DNA from: Pseudeuparius sepicola
Taxonomy: Eukaryota; Arthropoda; Insecta; Coleoptera; Anthribidae
Assembly (NCBI GenBank): GCA_963920635.1
Contig: OY987299.1
Span: 20,600,901 to 20,664,900, forward strand
Reading direction: 5' to 3'
DNA length: 64,000 bases
Positions 10,604-23,034 of this stretch are shown here, in pieces. The number at the start of each line of letters is the position of its first letter. Within the stretch, counting starts at the first letter, position 1. Under the pieces are notes generated by a model, which searched no databases, was not told the DNA's origin, and saw only the letters and a program-made list of their open reading frames with translations. The position numbers and the translations under genes were made by a program.

Positions 10604-11731
10604 CAGCTTGATTTCTTGACAAAAAAAGTTGCTATACTTTTTTCAAAAAAATATCTTGGCAAGTGTCAGAAAAAAACGGCGGTACCTACCTAGGAGGCTA
10701 ATATGCCTTATAGAAATGTTTTTTGTTTAAGAGATACAGGGCGCTGAAGTTTGTTTTTTGAAATTGGATTTTGGCTACATCTCCCAACACTGCTATGTTC
10801 TTGGAGATGTACAATAAGCTGAAAATGTCAATTTCTACGTATCCTACAGAGAGCGCCACTTGTGCTGTTTTTGGATCGTGCTTTTACTCGTAACTTTTTT
10901 GAGGTTATTTTTTGGTCTTGCGGGTCCATCATTTTAGTGCATCTTTTTATTCTGCAACGAAAAGGTACTCTTGTTTCATAACGATAAAATTAATCGTTTG
11001 CGTTGAAACTGACAAAACGTACCCCAAAACAGCTGTTAACTCCAACATTTCCAAACATAAAATATTCACCTACCACTTCCAAATATTACTGATCAACTGT
11101 ACTATTTAAAGTTAGAAAAAAATCCCTATGAGCAATGAGATAAAAATTATTCGCTTTCAAAATGGAAAGGATTGAATTTGACAAAATTTGGACCAATTTC
11201 TATTTGACATTTTTTTCATCATTTTGACTTTACCGTTGATCTGCAGCATTTGAAAGCGGCAAGAGAAAATTTTATGTTTCGAATGTTGGAGTTAACAGGT
11301 GTTTTGGGGCACGTTTTGTAAATTTCAAAGCAAACCGTTGATTTTATCGATATGAAACAAGAGTACCTCTTTGTTGCAGAATGAAAATATGCACACATAA
11401 TGGACTTGCAGGACCAAAAATATAACCTCAAAAAAGTTACGAGTAAAAGCACGATCCAAAAACAGCGCAAGTGGCGCCCTCTGTGAGATACGTTGAAATT
11501 GATATTTTCAGCTTATTCTCCTTCTCCAAAAACATAGCAGTGCCAAATTTCAGTTCAGCAGCTTGAATAAATTGGGAGATGTAGTCAATATTCAATTTCA
11601 AAACACAAACGTCAACGCCCTGTATCTCTTAAACAAACAACATTTCTATAAGGTGTATTCGCCTCAATCGTCATATTTTGGCCCAAAATATATGCAGTGG
11701 CACTATGTGCCTTTATTAATGACTCACCCTG
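10604..11731. mobile_element. Foldback element C with double-ended inverted repeats
   Basis: Arms of roughly 450-500 bp (about 10604-11100 and 11230-11731) flank a centre of about 120 bp. The right end is GACTCACCCTG followed by TA. The left end reads TA then CAGCTTG, an eroded form. A second, direct copy of the end motif lies inside each arm: CAGGGCG at 10737 and CGCCCTG ending at 11622, 109 bp inside the right end. No coding sequence is recognisable. It is non-autonomous, likely moved by a Tc1/mariner-type enzyme given the TA flanks (inference). Confidence 0.75.
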
Positions 11732-11739
11732 TATATTAC

Positions 11740-14330
11740 CTAATACCAGTTTTGAAATATCACTAATAATTATAAAATATGAGTTTATTTTTATAATGAG
11801 TTTGAAATAATATATGACCTTTTAAAAAATATATTTCTTATATGAAAAATTATAGAGTTGAAGCAAGTAGAAATTAATTGTTTAAAAAAACATTATTAAT
11901 GATGTTAATATTTATACTGTCCTAAAACAGGAAAATAGAGTTGAAAGAAAATCTGATTATATGCTAAGGAGAGTGAAGTCAATTTATTAACATTAGGAAA
12001 GAATCATAATGGGACGGAAGCTGATTTTTTGTCATATAGAGGAGAGAAAAGAATATAGGTAAATGTTGATAAATTGGCGTAACTATTTATTGCGTTTAAA
12101 ATTAGGACGCCTCATTTAAAATCACAACATCCCATAAATTTTCAATATTTTTGAAAGTAAGTAGTTATTTATATTGCGAGATGCGTAAGTTTGATTAAGT
12201 CTGACTTAATCATCTCCTGATAATGCTATTACATGGTATAAAGAAGTGAAAATATATCCGTATATTGTATGATTTGTTTGCAATATTGGATATTTATTGC
12301 TTTAGAAAGAATTATATGAAAGTAATGAATTATTGGCAGAGTTCTTTTTTATAAACTGCATTTTCTATGTATCAAATAACAGATACCTATAACTTTTTCC
12401 TGAACAAATAATTGATACCTCCATAGCACTTTAATATTAATAATACAAATTAGTTGTTTTTTTATTATAAGAAGCATTCTCAAAAAATGTACGCTATTTA
12501 GCATAGGTAAATAAGCAACAGTTTGAATTGAAAAGAAGTGATAAGATCTCAAAGATAGTTGAGTACAGTGAGTAGTGATGCCATTCCATTTTCTAGGGCA
12601 AAAATAACTTATTGTAACAAGAAATAACGAAAAAAAAATTAGAAAGCGGTAGTTGCGTTACCTATTCGTGTTGTTATTACAAAGATAATTTTTAAAATCA
12701 TTACTGACTCAGAATAATGAAAAGTATGTATATACCCCGATTACTGTAAGAAGTCCCGATTTTGTCAGATGACATTCTCCACAAAAACCCTAGGAATTTT
12801 CTGTTAACCATGGGTATAACATTGGTATATGTGTCACAACCAGTTAATGACGTCACCCATTGATTTATGATGTGAAAAGTTACCCAAGTGATGCGAAAAA
12901 AAAGAGCATAATAAAATAAAAACCCTATTGCAATCACGATTATGCCGCTACAAATAAAAATAACTATGACTACAACTCATTTTAATAATAATTTCAAACG
13001 TCATGGAAACACTGTCGTTTTGGTATTTTGTAATAATTAGCTGCTTTTGGCAGCGTCTAGGGGCGGACTCGGGCAAATTTAGCTTCGGTGTGTCAAAGTG
13101 ACAGTGAAGGTTTTCCAGATCGTTCAAACTGGTTCAAACATTCGGTAATGAAAATATTCGCGGGTTTTCTACGTTTCGTGAGTTTTACCGTCATCTGTGT
13201 TGTTCTTGTTTGTGTTACTTTTCGTGTTATTAGTGCAAATGGGCTCGTTACTGACCTGAACTTATGACCCGGTTGCATTTTTTGCTGCATTGATGCCAAC
13301 TTAGGATATCGAAATTACCAATTGACAGACAGTCCCAGTAAGGACTTCTTAAAATAATTTGAGTATACCTCCGCGCGTAACATTTTAAACCTCAAATTTA
13401 TAGATTATCAGTTTTTTTGCATTTGACACCATTCGACCCCACGGACCAAATACCCAACGACCCATTTCCCTTAAACACATGTCCCCCTTTCCATCGACGA
13501 TTAGAGTCCCCCCAAAGCCAGGCAGAGTTTCTGCGTATCTCAAACTTATCGATCGCGCTTTTGAAACTGACCAACGGCAATGGCGCGCCGGATATGATTC
13601 CTCGCCCCTGCCCGCGAATACAATGTCGTTAAATTTCCGGAATAACTCCCCGGTTCGAAATATATTTGGGTGTGGATGCCCGTTCTATAACCGGACTTAT
13701 ATTATAATAAGTGTATATTATTATAAGTGTATAGAGATATCCATAAGGGTTTTGTTTATTGCACTATACTCGAATCAAGTAACTCTGACGATTGACGTAA
13801 ATATACACGTTTCGCGAAATAAAGCGATTGGTCTATAGGGCACAAAATATCAGGAGCGCCTGACAACAGGGAGGTACTCGATCGCAAGTGTATTTATGCG
13901 GTTTTATCTTGTCGTTTTCACATGCGTCTAATAAGCTATTTAGACACTGCCACAAATAATTGTATCGATGTTTTGAACTATTTTAACGAAGCCTATAATT
14001 AATTTTTTTGACGTAAACAGTTGTAAAAGAAAAATTAAATAAAGGTTGTGCCTGAGTGTGGCCCTGACGAATATTTCAGTGCCACGTGCTCCTGCTTACG
14101 TCAGAGTTATTTGATTTTTGTATAGGTGTATGGACTCCTTTATTATTATTGTTATTTGTGTAATAGTGTAGTTAAAAACTCAGAAAGAAGGAGTTTTCCA
14201 AGGGGAAAACAAAAAATGCCGTCTCATTTCATGTCCATCTTTGAAATGAAATTGCATATTCGGATCAATTTTTTTAATACGAATTCGCTAAGTTATGTAG
14301 GGTGAATGATCAGAGAAAAGTCAAATTAAC
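11740..14330. other. No recognisable gene
   Basis: AT-rich non-coding sequence with stop-rich frames. It contains a perfect 10-bp palindrome around 12192-12212 (TGATTAAGTC-T-GACTTAATCA) and a somewhat GC-richer part at about 13430-13680. I see no transposon ends or protein similarity here, so it may be ordinary intergenic DNA. Confidence 0.5.
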
Positions 14331-14344
14331 AAATTGATTGAAAC

Positions 14345-14700
14345 CTTTTTTCGGTTCTATTAATTTGTATAAATAACACAATCCAATAAATGCGATTATG
14401 CAAGAGCAAAAATTCCAGCCATGATTAATAAATTTGTGAGCTCAGTCTTTAAAAAAGCTTTAATAAGACCGAAACGTTTTCTGAAAGGTAAAATACTAAA
14501 AAGTCAAAAAGTAACTTTGAAAACATTTCCGAGAAGACTAATTTCGCTATTTAACGGCTAATGAAAGGAAATGATCAAAAGGGGAAAACTTGTTTTCGTC
14601 AATAACGCCCTTAGAAAAATTATAAACGTAAAAGCCCAGGTCATTTTATATATGGTAGGCCTTGAAAACAGGAATTTCTATTTAAGTATTTTTATTACGA
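14345..14700 (+). repeat. Dispersed repeat family R1, copy 1
   Basis: Diverged copy of a repeat also found at about 17395-17835 and 20690-21180. Shared landmarks are an AAATGCGATTATG-type string, ATTAATTTGTGAGCTC, CTAATTTCGCTATTTAA and GCTAATGAAGG. No coding capacity is evident. Class unknown. Confidence 0.6.
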
Positions 14701-14789
14701 CTGACAACTTTGAAGCCAATTTATAGAAATATGCAGATCAAATTTAATTCTTATATTCGCAAAATTTGGTTAGTGTACTCAGAGCTATA

Positions 14790-15069
14790 CAGGGTGACTT
14801 AACAATATAGGTGTGTTCGAGTTGAAATTTGAGATTCTGAGGATCAGCCCTGTTTGACTAGAAACTAATATGTGACATAATTCTAGTTTCGGAAAATCAC
14901 GAACAGAGTGTTCAGAGTTATTTATTTTATTTTTGACCTATGAAAAATGGCAAATAAAAAGTGGTGAATAGAAAGGTGTACTTTTTAACCACTATATATG
15001 GGCCAAAAATTATACGTGGTTTCCTACTTAAGTTCAAACTATACTTGTGTTTTTAAATGGAACACCCCG
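14790..15069. mobile_element. Degraded short inverted-terminal element
   Basis: TA followed by CAGGGTGACTTAAC at the left and AACACCCCG followed by TA at the right suggest the two ends of a small TA-inserted element, though the inverted match is short. Its interior (GTTGAAATTTGAG, GACTAGAAACTAATATGTGACATAA) recurs at 52440-52560 and, inverted, at about 53590-53640, showing a dispersed family. Confidence 0.45.
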
Positions 15070-15301
15070 TATATTATAGACTCATCTTGAGGTGCTCAAA
15101 GTGCTCTGTCAGTTTTTTAGATATTAATTATTTTAATTAATTTTTCAGCAGCAATCCCAGTTGACCATGAAACAAAACAGTGTGTCTTGACTGTCAGATA
15201 ACGCTTTTTGTTACCTGCTTTGTAGTTTGTGACATATCTGTTATAGAATCGAACCAAATCCACAATTCTTTTAAATTCAATGTAATTTGTTTATCTATGT
15301 A

Positions 15302-16042
15302 CAGTGTGTCCCAATTTGATACTGGACACCTCAGAAATATATGAAGGGCAAGGAAAACAAATGGTCTCTATTTTTTTATTGGTAGTACCAAGGGAGAGTA
15401 TCTCATAGGCGGTGGTATTTGGATGGGGTAGTGATTTCATGACCTGCTATGATTTTTTAAAATAGTTAATTTTCAAGAAACCCTATTAGGGATTTTTTTT
15501 ACGACAAAATGTTATTAAGAAAACTTGTTCATAATGAAAAACTGAGTAGATATGCAAAATTTCGAAAATCTAGTCCTACTTTGATTTTTAGATTTATCTC
15601 CCCCTTTTTCTTATAAAAGTGTCCTTTCTGGAGCTTTTACGTAAAAATTTTATTTTTTCATGATGATCAAGTTTTCTTAATAATATTTTGACGTGAAAGC
15701 TCCAGAAAGGATACATTTCCGAGAAAAAAGTGGGAGAAAAGGCGAAAAGGCTAAAAATCAAAGTAGGCCTAGCCTTTGGAAATTTTGCAATTCTACTTTT
15801 TTTCTCATTCTGAACAAGTCTTCTTAATAACATTTGTCGTAAAAAAATCCCTAAGAGGGTTTCTTGAAAATTAGCTATTTTAAAAAATCATAGCAGGCCA
15901 TGAAATAATTACCCCATCCAAATACTACCACCTATGCGATAGGTACTCTCCCTTGGTACTACCAATAAAAAAATAGAGACCATTTACTTTCCTTGTCCTT
16001 CATATAGTTTTAAGGTGTCCAGTATCAAATTGGGACACACTG
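15302..16042. mobile_element. Foldback element D, copy 1
   Basis: Nearly the whole element is two inverted arms of about 365 bp. It begins CAGTGTGTCCCAATTTGATA and ends with the complement, with TA immediately outside on both sides. No transposase remnant is seen. The interior shares the TTATTAAG..AACTTG and AGTCCTACTTTGATTTTTAG modules with other elements in the window. A second copy is at 61806. Confidence 0.85.
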
Positions 16043-16386
16043 TATACTGTATCAACAGGTCGTATATCAAATTTGGAATATGCGGAAATGCAGCCATTTT
16101 TCCTCTATAGGTATAAAGTATACCCGCAAAGATTTTATTTTCGAAACACTGGGCATCAAAAGTGCAGAATAATTGAAGGTTGATTATCTTTCAAACAGCT
16201 CGACCAAATATATGATATCTATATATCTTTGGAACCGAAAAAAAACGTATTTTTTAAAATTAAGAAAATATGCAAGGGGCTCTATTATAAAAAAAGAACA
16301 CAGTTCAAAAAGAAAAGAGAACATAGTTAAAACATTTCTTGCTAGGTCAAAAAATAAAAAAAGTTAAGAGGCGGTAAAAAATAACT

Positions 16387-16921
16387 ATGGGACTATAAAT
16401 TTTGGCAACTGGTAATATCATACCAACACCAACATCCAAGTTCTAATGGATGTGCCGGTGTTTTCATATTTGAATCGTTCGAGAAGGTAGACTACGACAG
16501 CTGTTTCCCCTTATTAGGTTCATCAAGGCAGCCATAACCTTCCCGAACGACTCAAACCGAAACGGTAGCACTTATAATAGTGTAACTTGCACTTGGAGGT
16601 GAGAAACCAACCAGTGGCGCCATCTAGCATCAAGCTGATATAGTACCAGAGCCGAAATTTCACAAAACATAGTAAACACCAACAAGAAAAAGTTAGGTTG
16701 GTGTTGAATCCAGAAAACTACAAAATAATGTGACTATTATAAGTGCTACCGTTTCGGTTTGATTCGTTCGGGAAGGTTATGGCTGCCTCGATGAACCTAA
16801 TAAGGGGAAACAGCTGTCGTAGTCTACCTTCTCGAACGATTCAAATATGAAAACACTGGCACATCCATTAGAACTTGGATGTTGGTATGATATTACCAGT
16901 TGCCAAAATTTATAGTCCCAT
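16387..16921. mobile_element. Foldback element E, copy 1 (both ends present)
   Basis: Terminal inverted repeats of about 185 bp begin ATGGGACTATAAATTTTGGC and end with the complement. Within the arms are strings such as ATCGTTCGAGAAGGTAGACT and AGGCAGCCATAACCTTCCCG. The centre (about 16580-16730) is shared with a second copy at 51190 that lacks the right arm. No coding region. Confidence 0.85.
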
Positions 16922-17394
16922 AAAGCCGCTAACTTTCTTTCTGTAAAAATCTATTGGGGACGTGAAATTTTATCATCTTTTTAAAAATAACTATGAACAT
17001 GCCTTGGAAATTTTGATAATAACCAATTTTCACAGTAATAATTATTGCTTTTTTGTAGATTTTACGACAAAGTTATTAAGGAATCTCACTCAGAATGAAA
17101 ATGTGAGTAGGTGTACGAAAGCCTAGGCCTATACTTTAATTTTTGGGCTTTTAATTTTTAACCATTTTTTTCACGCATAGTTAAGTGGATCTGGATAAAT
17201 ATGGAAGTTATTCTTTGAACAATTCAAAAATAAGCTAGATATAAGCTCTCGGACTCATACCGGATTATAAATGAAAATACCATTGCCCAGAAATTTCCGG
17301 AAAATCAATTTCCCGTGAATAGCAGGCTTTATCGATAATACGCCTCTTCTATGGGTACATTACTGGTTATATTTATTTACATTTTCCTCGAATC

Positions 17395-17835
17395 TATTAA
17401 AATAAACTAATTTTAGACACAGGCCCAAATAAATGCGATTATGTGTAGAAGAAAATACCAGCCGCTATTAATTAACTTGCGAACACGGCATTGAAAGATG
17501 GCAATAATGGAGATGGAATGTTTCCTCAAAGAAACAAAAAATGGCGCCTACCTTTGAAGATATTTCTGAGGATCTTAATTTTGCTATTTAATGGCCAATG
17601 AAGGGCAACGGGATGTTTGTTTTGGTCGATAAAGCTTTAGGTACATAAAAATATTAATGAAAAGGTCCGAGTTATAACATATTTTCAGAAAATGAAGAGG
17701 GCCGAAATGTATAATACGTGTTGTGGTATTATTTTAATCTGCTACTCTGTATAATTAGTTCTCGCTATGAAAAGCGCGGTTTTCATTTTGGGGTTATTCG
17801 CAAGGGAGTCTTCATACTTTATCCCTCCACACCCT
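17395..17835 (+). repeat. Dispersed repeat family R1, copy 2
   Basis: Matches the copy at 20690-21180 most closely at its end (CTGTATAATTAGTTCTCGCTATG, AAAGCGCGGTTTTCATTTTG, GGGAGTCTTCATA). Same orientation as the other copies. Non-coding. Confidence 0.65.
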
Positions 17836-17839
17836 ACAA

Positions 17840-18493
17840 AGTACCATCACGCATTTAATTAGAAACTACAAAATTATGACGCATCTTCAGTTACTTTACT
17901 TTAAGCAACACCCGAAGTTTCTTTGTATTAAAATGCAATAAAATTTAAATTTCATTCATAATTTCAAAAATTTTCAATCTGATTTTCTCAAAATTTGGTA
18001 CACGGGGATAGCTTTTAATTCTAAACAACTTTTTCTTATAAAATTTTTCGATACCTTGTATTTAAAAGCTACTTATAGCGCGCTAGAAAAAGAAAAAAGT
18101 GGGAAAACAAAGTAGGCCGATCTTTCCAAAATTTGATACCCCGGGGGTAGTTTTTAATTTTGAACAACTTGTCTTAATAAAATTTTTCGCAATCTTTAAC
18201 GGAAAAGGCACTTCACCTGCAATGAAAATAAATAAATGGTCGCTGTCGACGCCATCTTGATTTTTCAAAAATAAAAATATGGTAGAAATTAGATTCCAGT
18301 CAAATAGATCAGAACCTCAAACGATCAAATTTGAACTCTGTCTTTTACACCTATTGGCTCTCTTATCGTGGGACACCCTGTAGATGTTGCACTTTAGTAA
18401 TCTTTAACAATTAAAAATAAATCCATTAGTTTCTTATTCTGAATATTTTGATTCTCATTAGTCATTTTTAATAGGCAACCAAAAGCAAGTGAA
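17840..18493. other. Transposon-derived non-coding stretch
   Basis: Contains modules seen in other elements (AAAACAAAGTAGGCCGATC, TTGAACAACTTGTCTTAATAAAA) and an isolated element end GGGACACCCTG followed by TA at about 18369. No gene seen. Confidence 0.45.
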
Positions 18494-18734
18494 GATATTA
18501 ACAGAGGCGTTCCTAGATGTTTAGCCGCCCGTCTGCAGAATATAATAAAAAATCTCTTTCAGGTTATAAAAACTAGGCTTTTCCGTCTCTTGTAATTACC
18601 TATGACGTAATTGCAAAAATTATTAGGTAGGTATAACAATATTATACACTTAGGTTGAGAAGTGAGCCATTATTTAACGAGCGTTTTTATATCCTGAGGC
18701 GGCGTAGCGCCTTCTCAAATGTAGGTATATAGAA

Positions 18735-19510
18735 TTTTTTTACTACTAACATTGAAATATTGCCATATTTTACATATATTTGATTAGATTTAGCCTAGGA
18801 GTTCAGTTGTCAAGCTGATAAAATGAAACTAATTTTTAAATGTCATAGAAAATTTTTCGTTATTTACCTAGATATATTTTTTATTGTCATTATTTTCCTA
18901 GGGAGAGAACCGTTACTTATCATTAGAGGAATGAGGTAAATAATGGTGATTTCTCAGGTTAGTAGTAAAAAAGAATTCTTTTTTACTACTAACATTGAAA
19001 TATTGCCATATTTTACATATTTGATTAGATTTTGATATTTTAGTCAATTCTTGTTTTTTTCAAATACTTCGAAAGCCTGGGAGTTCAGTTGTCAAGCTGA
19101 TAAAATGAAGCTAATTTTTAAATGTCACAGGAAATTTTTCATTATTTATATACCGAGCTTTTTTATATCCTGAGGCGCGTATCGCCGAAGGATATAATAT
19201 GCGAGGTAAATAATGGCCTTCTCAACCGAAATGTATATAGAATTTTTTTTACTACTAACATTGAAATATTGCCATATTTTAGTTTATTTTAGTAATTTCT
19301 CGCTTTTTTCAAATACTTCGAAATATGAAGTAGCCTGGGAGTTCAGTTGTTAAGCTGATAAAATGACACTCATTTTTAAATGTCATATAGAAAATGTTTC
19401 ATTATTTACCTAGGTATTTTTTTATTATCATTATTTACCTAGGGAGAGAAATATTACTTCTCATTAGAGGAATGAGGTAAATAATGGTGATTTCTCAGGT
19501 TAGTAGAAAA
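18735..19510. repeat. Tandem array of about 250-bp units with TTTTTTACTACTAAC edges
   Basis: Three related units start near 18735, 18979 and 19245, each with TTTTTTACTACTAACATTG followed by AAATATTGCC; two end in GGTTAGTAG(T)AAAAAA (18957-18972, 19497-19510), giving inverted edges. Each carries a subterminal block with CATTATTTACC- and GGTAAATAATG-type inverted 11-mers around a hairpin (for example ATATCCTGAGGC..GCCGAAGGATAT near 19167-19198). No coding sequence. The edge motif resembles the inverted 17-mers flanking the tyrosine-recombinase locus at 38.6-44.8 kb. Confidence 0.7.
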
Positions 19511-19784
19511 AAAAATAGGTATTCTCAAAAATATATATTTAAGTATAACAATAAAATACCAAAGGCAATCAGTCTTATTATAATGAGTAATATGTTTTGG
19601 GTCTGGTAGAATTTCCAGAAATAAAAATTTTTTCAAATTAAATAAATAATTTTCTAAGAAAAAGAAGCTAAAAATGTAAAAAGAATTAGGTTTACAACAG
19701 AAAATAAATATATTTGGCATCGGAAAAAAATACAGGTACTTCTAAACATTTTCTTCTAAAATGAAACAAAAAAGTAAAATATTT

Positions 19785-19990
19785 CTAAAATATTTTGGTT
19801 ATCCCTTGTATTGCTAAATCAGTTAATCTCTCCTGGCTCATAGAAGACCTTAGATAGTTTTTTATAATTTTGAATTTGGAAAATGTTCTCTCCGCGGATG
19901 CTACGGTAACTGGCAAGCACAAAAGTATTCGGCGGAAAACTATTCGTGAGAAAATTTTTGAACTTGAACAAGTACTCTAAAATAGTTCTT
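19785..19990 (-). pseudogene. hAT (ZMYM1-like) transposase, C-terminal dimerisation region
   Basis: The minus strand reads LPVTVASAERTFSKFKIIKN, then YLRSSMSQERLTDLAI and a stop. This is the signature end of hAT transposases (LPVTVASAERSFSKLK...LRSTMSQERL). One base upstream the frame shifts to a segment ending TNSFPPNTF, matching the preceding conserved FPN region, so a frameshift is present near 19928. The catalytic domain is gone. The part sits inside the hAT relic bounded by GATATTAA. Confidence 0.85.
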
Positions 19991-20689
19991 GGACTTGCAG
20001 TATGGAAGAAAGATATTTAAATTTTTAGCTCACTATACAGGTCTGAAGCGTCGATATCCCCTACGAAATTTGAGGCCTACGAACGTCAGGCCGCGCAGTT
20101 GCCACAGAGCAAAGACGAGAATAGAGGTAGTGCCGACTGTCGACGGCCGACCGACGCCGCCGATGGGTTACGGGTTCATATCAATATGGTGTTGTTGCAT
20201 TGTTGACGATATTCTTTTTGAGGGCGAATGAAAGTAATGTAGAGACTTACTACCTTTTTTCTGAAAAAATATTTTTTCGCTACGGAAGGGCGGCCTGTGG
20301 CCGCCCCTGGATTTGGCCGCCCGTCTGCGACGCAGACCTCTGCTGCCAGGTCAGCTCGCCCCTGGATATTAATAATATAATATTATAATATAAGTGCAAA
20401 ATATGGCTCAATTTATTAAAGTGATACGTTATAACTAACGCCTTCTCGTACGCACAAATTATCAAGTTGATCCTATGAAAATCTTGAAAGGTAATGTCTA
20501 TAACCTATACATTTTCAAAAAATTATTGTAACATTAATAGACGCTACGTATGACTTAACTAGCAACATTTGTATAAGACATGTTGGGTTTGACCATCATA
20601 TTTTAGTCCCCCTATCTCAGGTTAATAATACTTTTAATAATAATAATGAATCCTCAATTACCAACTGATTCGCTGTAAATTATCTTTTT

Positions 20690-21180
20690 CTTTGTTTTTA
20701 TTAAATTAAAGGTCTAATACCTACAGCCTCAAATAGATGAGATTATGTGAGAATGAAGATACGAGGTGAGATTAATTAATTAATTAATTAATTTGCGAAC
20801 TCGGCATTGAAGAAGAGCTCTAATGGAAACGGAGTGTTTTCTCGAAGATAAGTACTAAAAAAGTAACTTTGCAAACATCTCTAAAAGGCTTAATTTCGCT
20901 ATTTAATAGCTAATGAAGGGCAACGTATAATAGAAAATTACTTGGGTTAGTTAATAAGCTCAATATAAAAAAATATGTATTAAAAGCGCTGGGTTACATT
21001 ATATTCAAGAGGTGGAGGGCGTCGAGATGTATATTATGTGTTGGCGTATTATTTTAATCTGCTGCTCTGTATAATTAGTTCTGGCTATGAAAAGCGCGGT
21101 TTTCATTTTGGTGTTATTCGCCAGGGAGTCTTCATATTTTATCCCTCCTTTCACCTTGAACATGGTTATGTATAGCGTCA
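20690..21180 (+). repeat. Dispersed repeat family R1, copy 3
   Basis: Third copy of the family at 14345 and 17395. It carries a small ATTA-type microsatellite (about 20775-20800) and the shared end GGCTATGAAAAGCGCGGTTT. Non-coding. Confidence 0.65.
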
Positions 21181-21301
21181 TAAAGTATCAAAGAGGCTGC
21201 TTTATAAATCCTTTAATCAGCGACTACAGGATTATGAGGAATTCCCAATTTATTTTATATAATATACCCTTCATGTTTTGGGTTTAGTTTGGAAAAATAT
21301 A

Positions 21302-22215
21302 CAGTGCCCGCCAAAAAGTCTGCACCATATGGGAAAAATTTTTAATAAATAACTTACCGAAAATTTGTTAACGGCATCATGTTTTGCTTGCTCTAGAACC
21401 AAAATTGACATAATCAAATGTTGTGACGTAGTCTCTTTTATATGTCAAATTTGACATTAATGAAAAAATGTCCGAAAAATGGGCTTATTTAACCGAATTT
21501 CGAAAAAAGTCATAAGAAAAATATGTTTCTTTCGCAATTTTATACTCCTGTGCAAAATTTCAAGAGCCTACTACGATTTTCATATTTTGCCCTTTGTTGG
21601 ATATTATTGGACATAATACTTTACATTTTCTAGATATTTCTGATCAGATTAGCATGACAGAAATATTTGTGAGTTTTTACAACCATTTACTATAGAAAGA
21701 AGTTTGTAAATCGAATTTGTGTTTATCTGTAAAAATGAGATCAGTTTTGCACCAAGCGTGCTTTTTCAACAAGTCCTCATTTTATTTTTTTTTTGCAAAA
21801 AAAGGAAAAGAAGGATATTTAGACCGTAAACTAAGTATTGTGCAGTATGTATTCAGTCAATGAGTGTTTTAAATTACATAGGATCGACTTTTATGGATTA
21901 ACAAATACGGAAAAGGGCAAGAAAGGGCAAAATATGAAAATCGTAGTAGGCTCTTGAAATTTTGCACAGGGGTATAAAATTGCAAAAGAAACATATTTTT
22001 ATTCTGACTTTTTTCGAAATTCGGTTAAATAAGCCCATTTTTCGGACATTTTTTTCATTAATGTCAAATTTGACATATAAAAAAGACTACTCACAACATT
22101 TGATTATGTCAATTTTGGTTCTAGAGCAAGCAAAACCTGATGCCGCATACAAATTTTCCGAAAGTTATTTACTAAAAATTTTTCCCATATGGTGCAGACT
22201 TTTTGGCGGGCACTG
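21302..22215. mobile_element. Foldback element F, TIR CAGTGCCCGCC
   Basis: Inverted arms of about 300 bp (21302-21600, 21915-22215) begin CAGTGCCCGCCAAAAAGTCT and are flanked by TA on both sides, as expected for Tc1/mariner-type insertion. The centre (21600-21915) has no recognisable coding remnant. Arm identity is high, so the element is fairly young. Confidence 0.85.
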
Positions 22216-22251
22216 TATACAAAACAAAATTTATTTTGTTTATAACATTTA

Positions 22252-22686
22252 AGAGGAATAGTGATAATGGGCAAGCACTCCAAATTAACAAAAAATATCT
22301 AGTAACCGCGTACACGTGTTTCATGCCATTTAGCAACAATCAGTACGGTGTAATATTAACCAAATCAAAGAGAGCAACAAATGAAGTCCAGGCAGGAGCC
22401 AACAGCAATAGAGTTGTGAAGATTTCCACGCAGGCCCCTTTAGTAGCCTCCGTGGCGATGTTAGTACAAGCCCCAAATCCAGGGGATGTGCTGACTGAAG
22501 CTACAAATGTGCTGTTGGCTCCTTTCTGGACTTCACTTATTGCTTCCCAAATCATGCGCCTATCTCTTTGATTTGGTTAATGTTACCCCGTACTGATGAT
22601 TGCCAAATAGCATGAAACACGTATATGCGGTTACTAGGTATTTTTTTGTTAATTTTGAGTGCTTCCCTTTATCACTTTTTCTTGTA
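22252..22686. mobile_element. Foldback element G
   Basis: Two inverted arms (about 22252-22410 and 22520-22686) share AAAATATCTAGTAACCGC, ACGTGTTTCATGCCATTTAG, ACCAAATCAAAGAGA and GAAGTCCAG..GGAGCCAACAGCA. Both strands carry open frames across the arms (plus 22203-22571, minus 22340-22555), a simple consequence of the palindrome. No family recognised. Confidence 0.65.
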
Positions 22687-23034
22687 AGTGTTTTTACACT
22701 CGTTAATCTTACATCCTTATTATAATATTTAATAAATAAATAAAAAATACCTATTTATAATTGTCAAAAAATGCCAAATTTTCTTTTCTGTCAACTATAA
22801 CCTTAATAATTTTTTAAAGTTAAATCTCTCATTTTTTGGTTTATAATAACCTAGAATAATATCACCAATTTTCTCCTAGATTTTCACTTTTTTACCAAAA
22901 ATAAAAAACAATATAATGTAACTATTGAAATTTTTATAACGACATTTTAATATCTTGAAACATTATACCTAATTTTTATATTTATAATCTTTATAATTTA
23001 AGGTTAACTTAATATATTTCGTGACCCAAATTTG

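Larger units (their letters stand above)
18502..20364 (-). mobile_element. hAT-family transposon relic with 8-bp target duplication
   Basis: An exact 8-bp direct repeat GATATTAA lies at 18494-18501 and 20365-20372. The ends just inside are CAGAGGCG and CGCCCCTG, imperfect short inverted repeats of the hAT type (C/TAGRGGCG). A hAT C-terminal dimerisation-domain remnant is inside on the minus strand (19785-19990). GC hairpins such as GGGCGGCC-TGT-GGCCGCCC (20288-20306) lie near the right end. The rest of the 1.86 kb is deletion-scarred and holds a tandem array at 18735-19510, probably a later insertion. Confidence 0.8.

Noticed and set aside
13479..13838. 119-codon open frame on the plus strand, with overlapping frames on both strands
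   Set aside because: Overlapping frames in a locally GC-richer patch with no family similarity. Likely chance.
16173..16367. Lys-rich 64-codon frame
   Set aside because: A-rich low-complexity read-through between two foldbacks.
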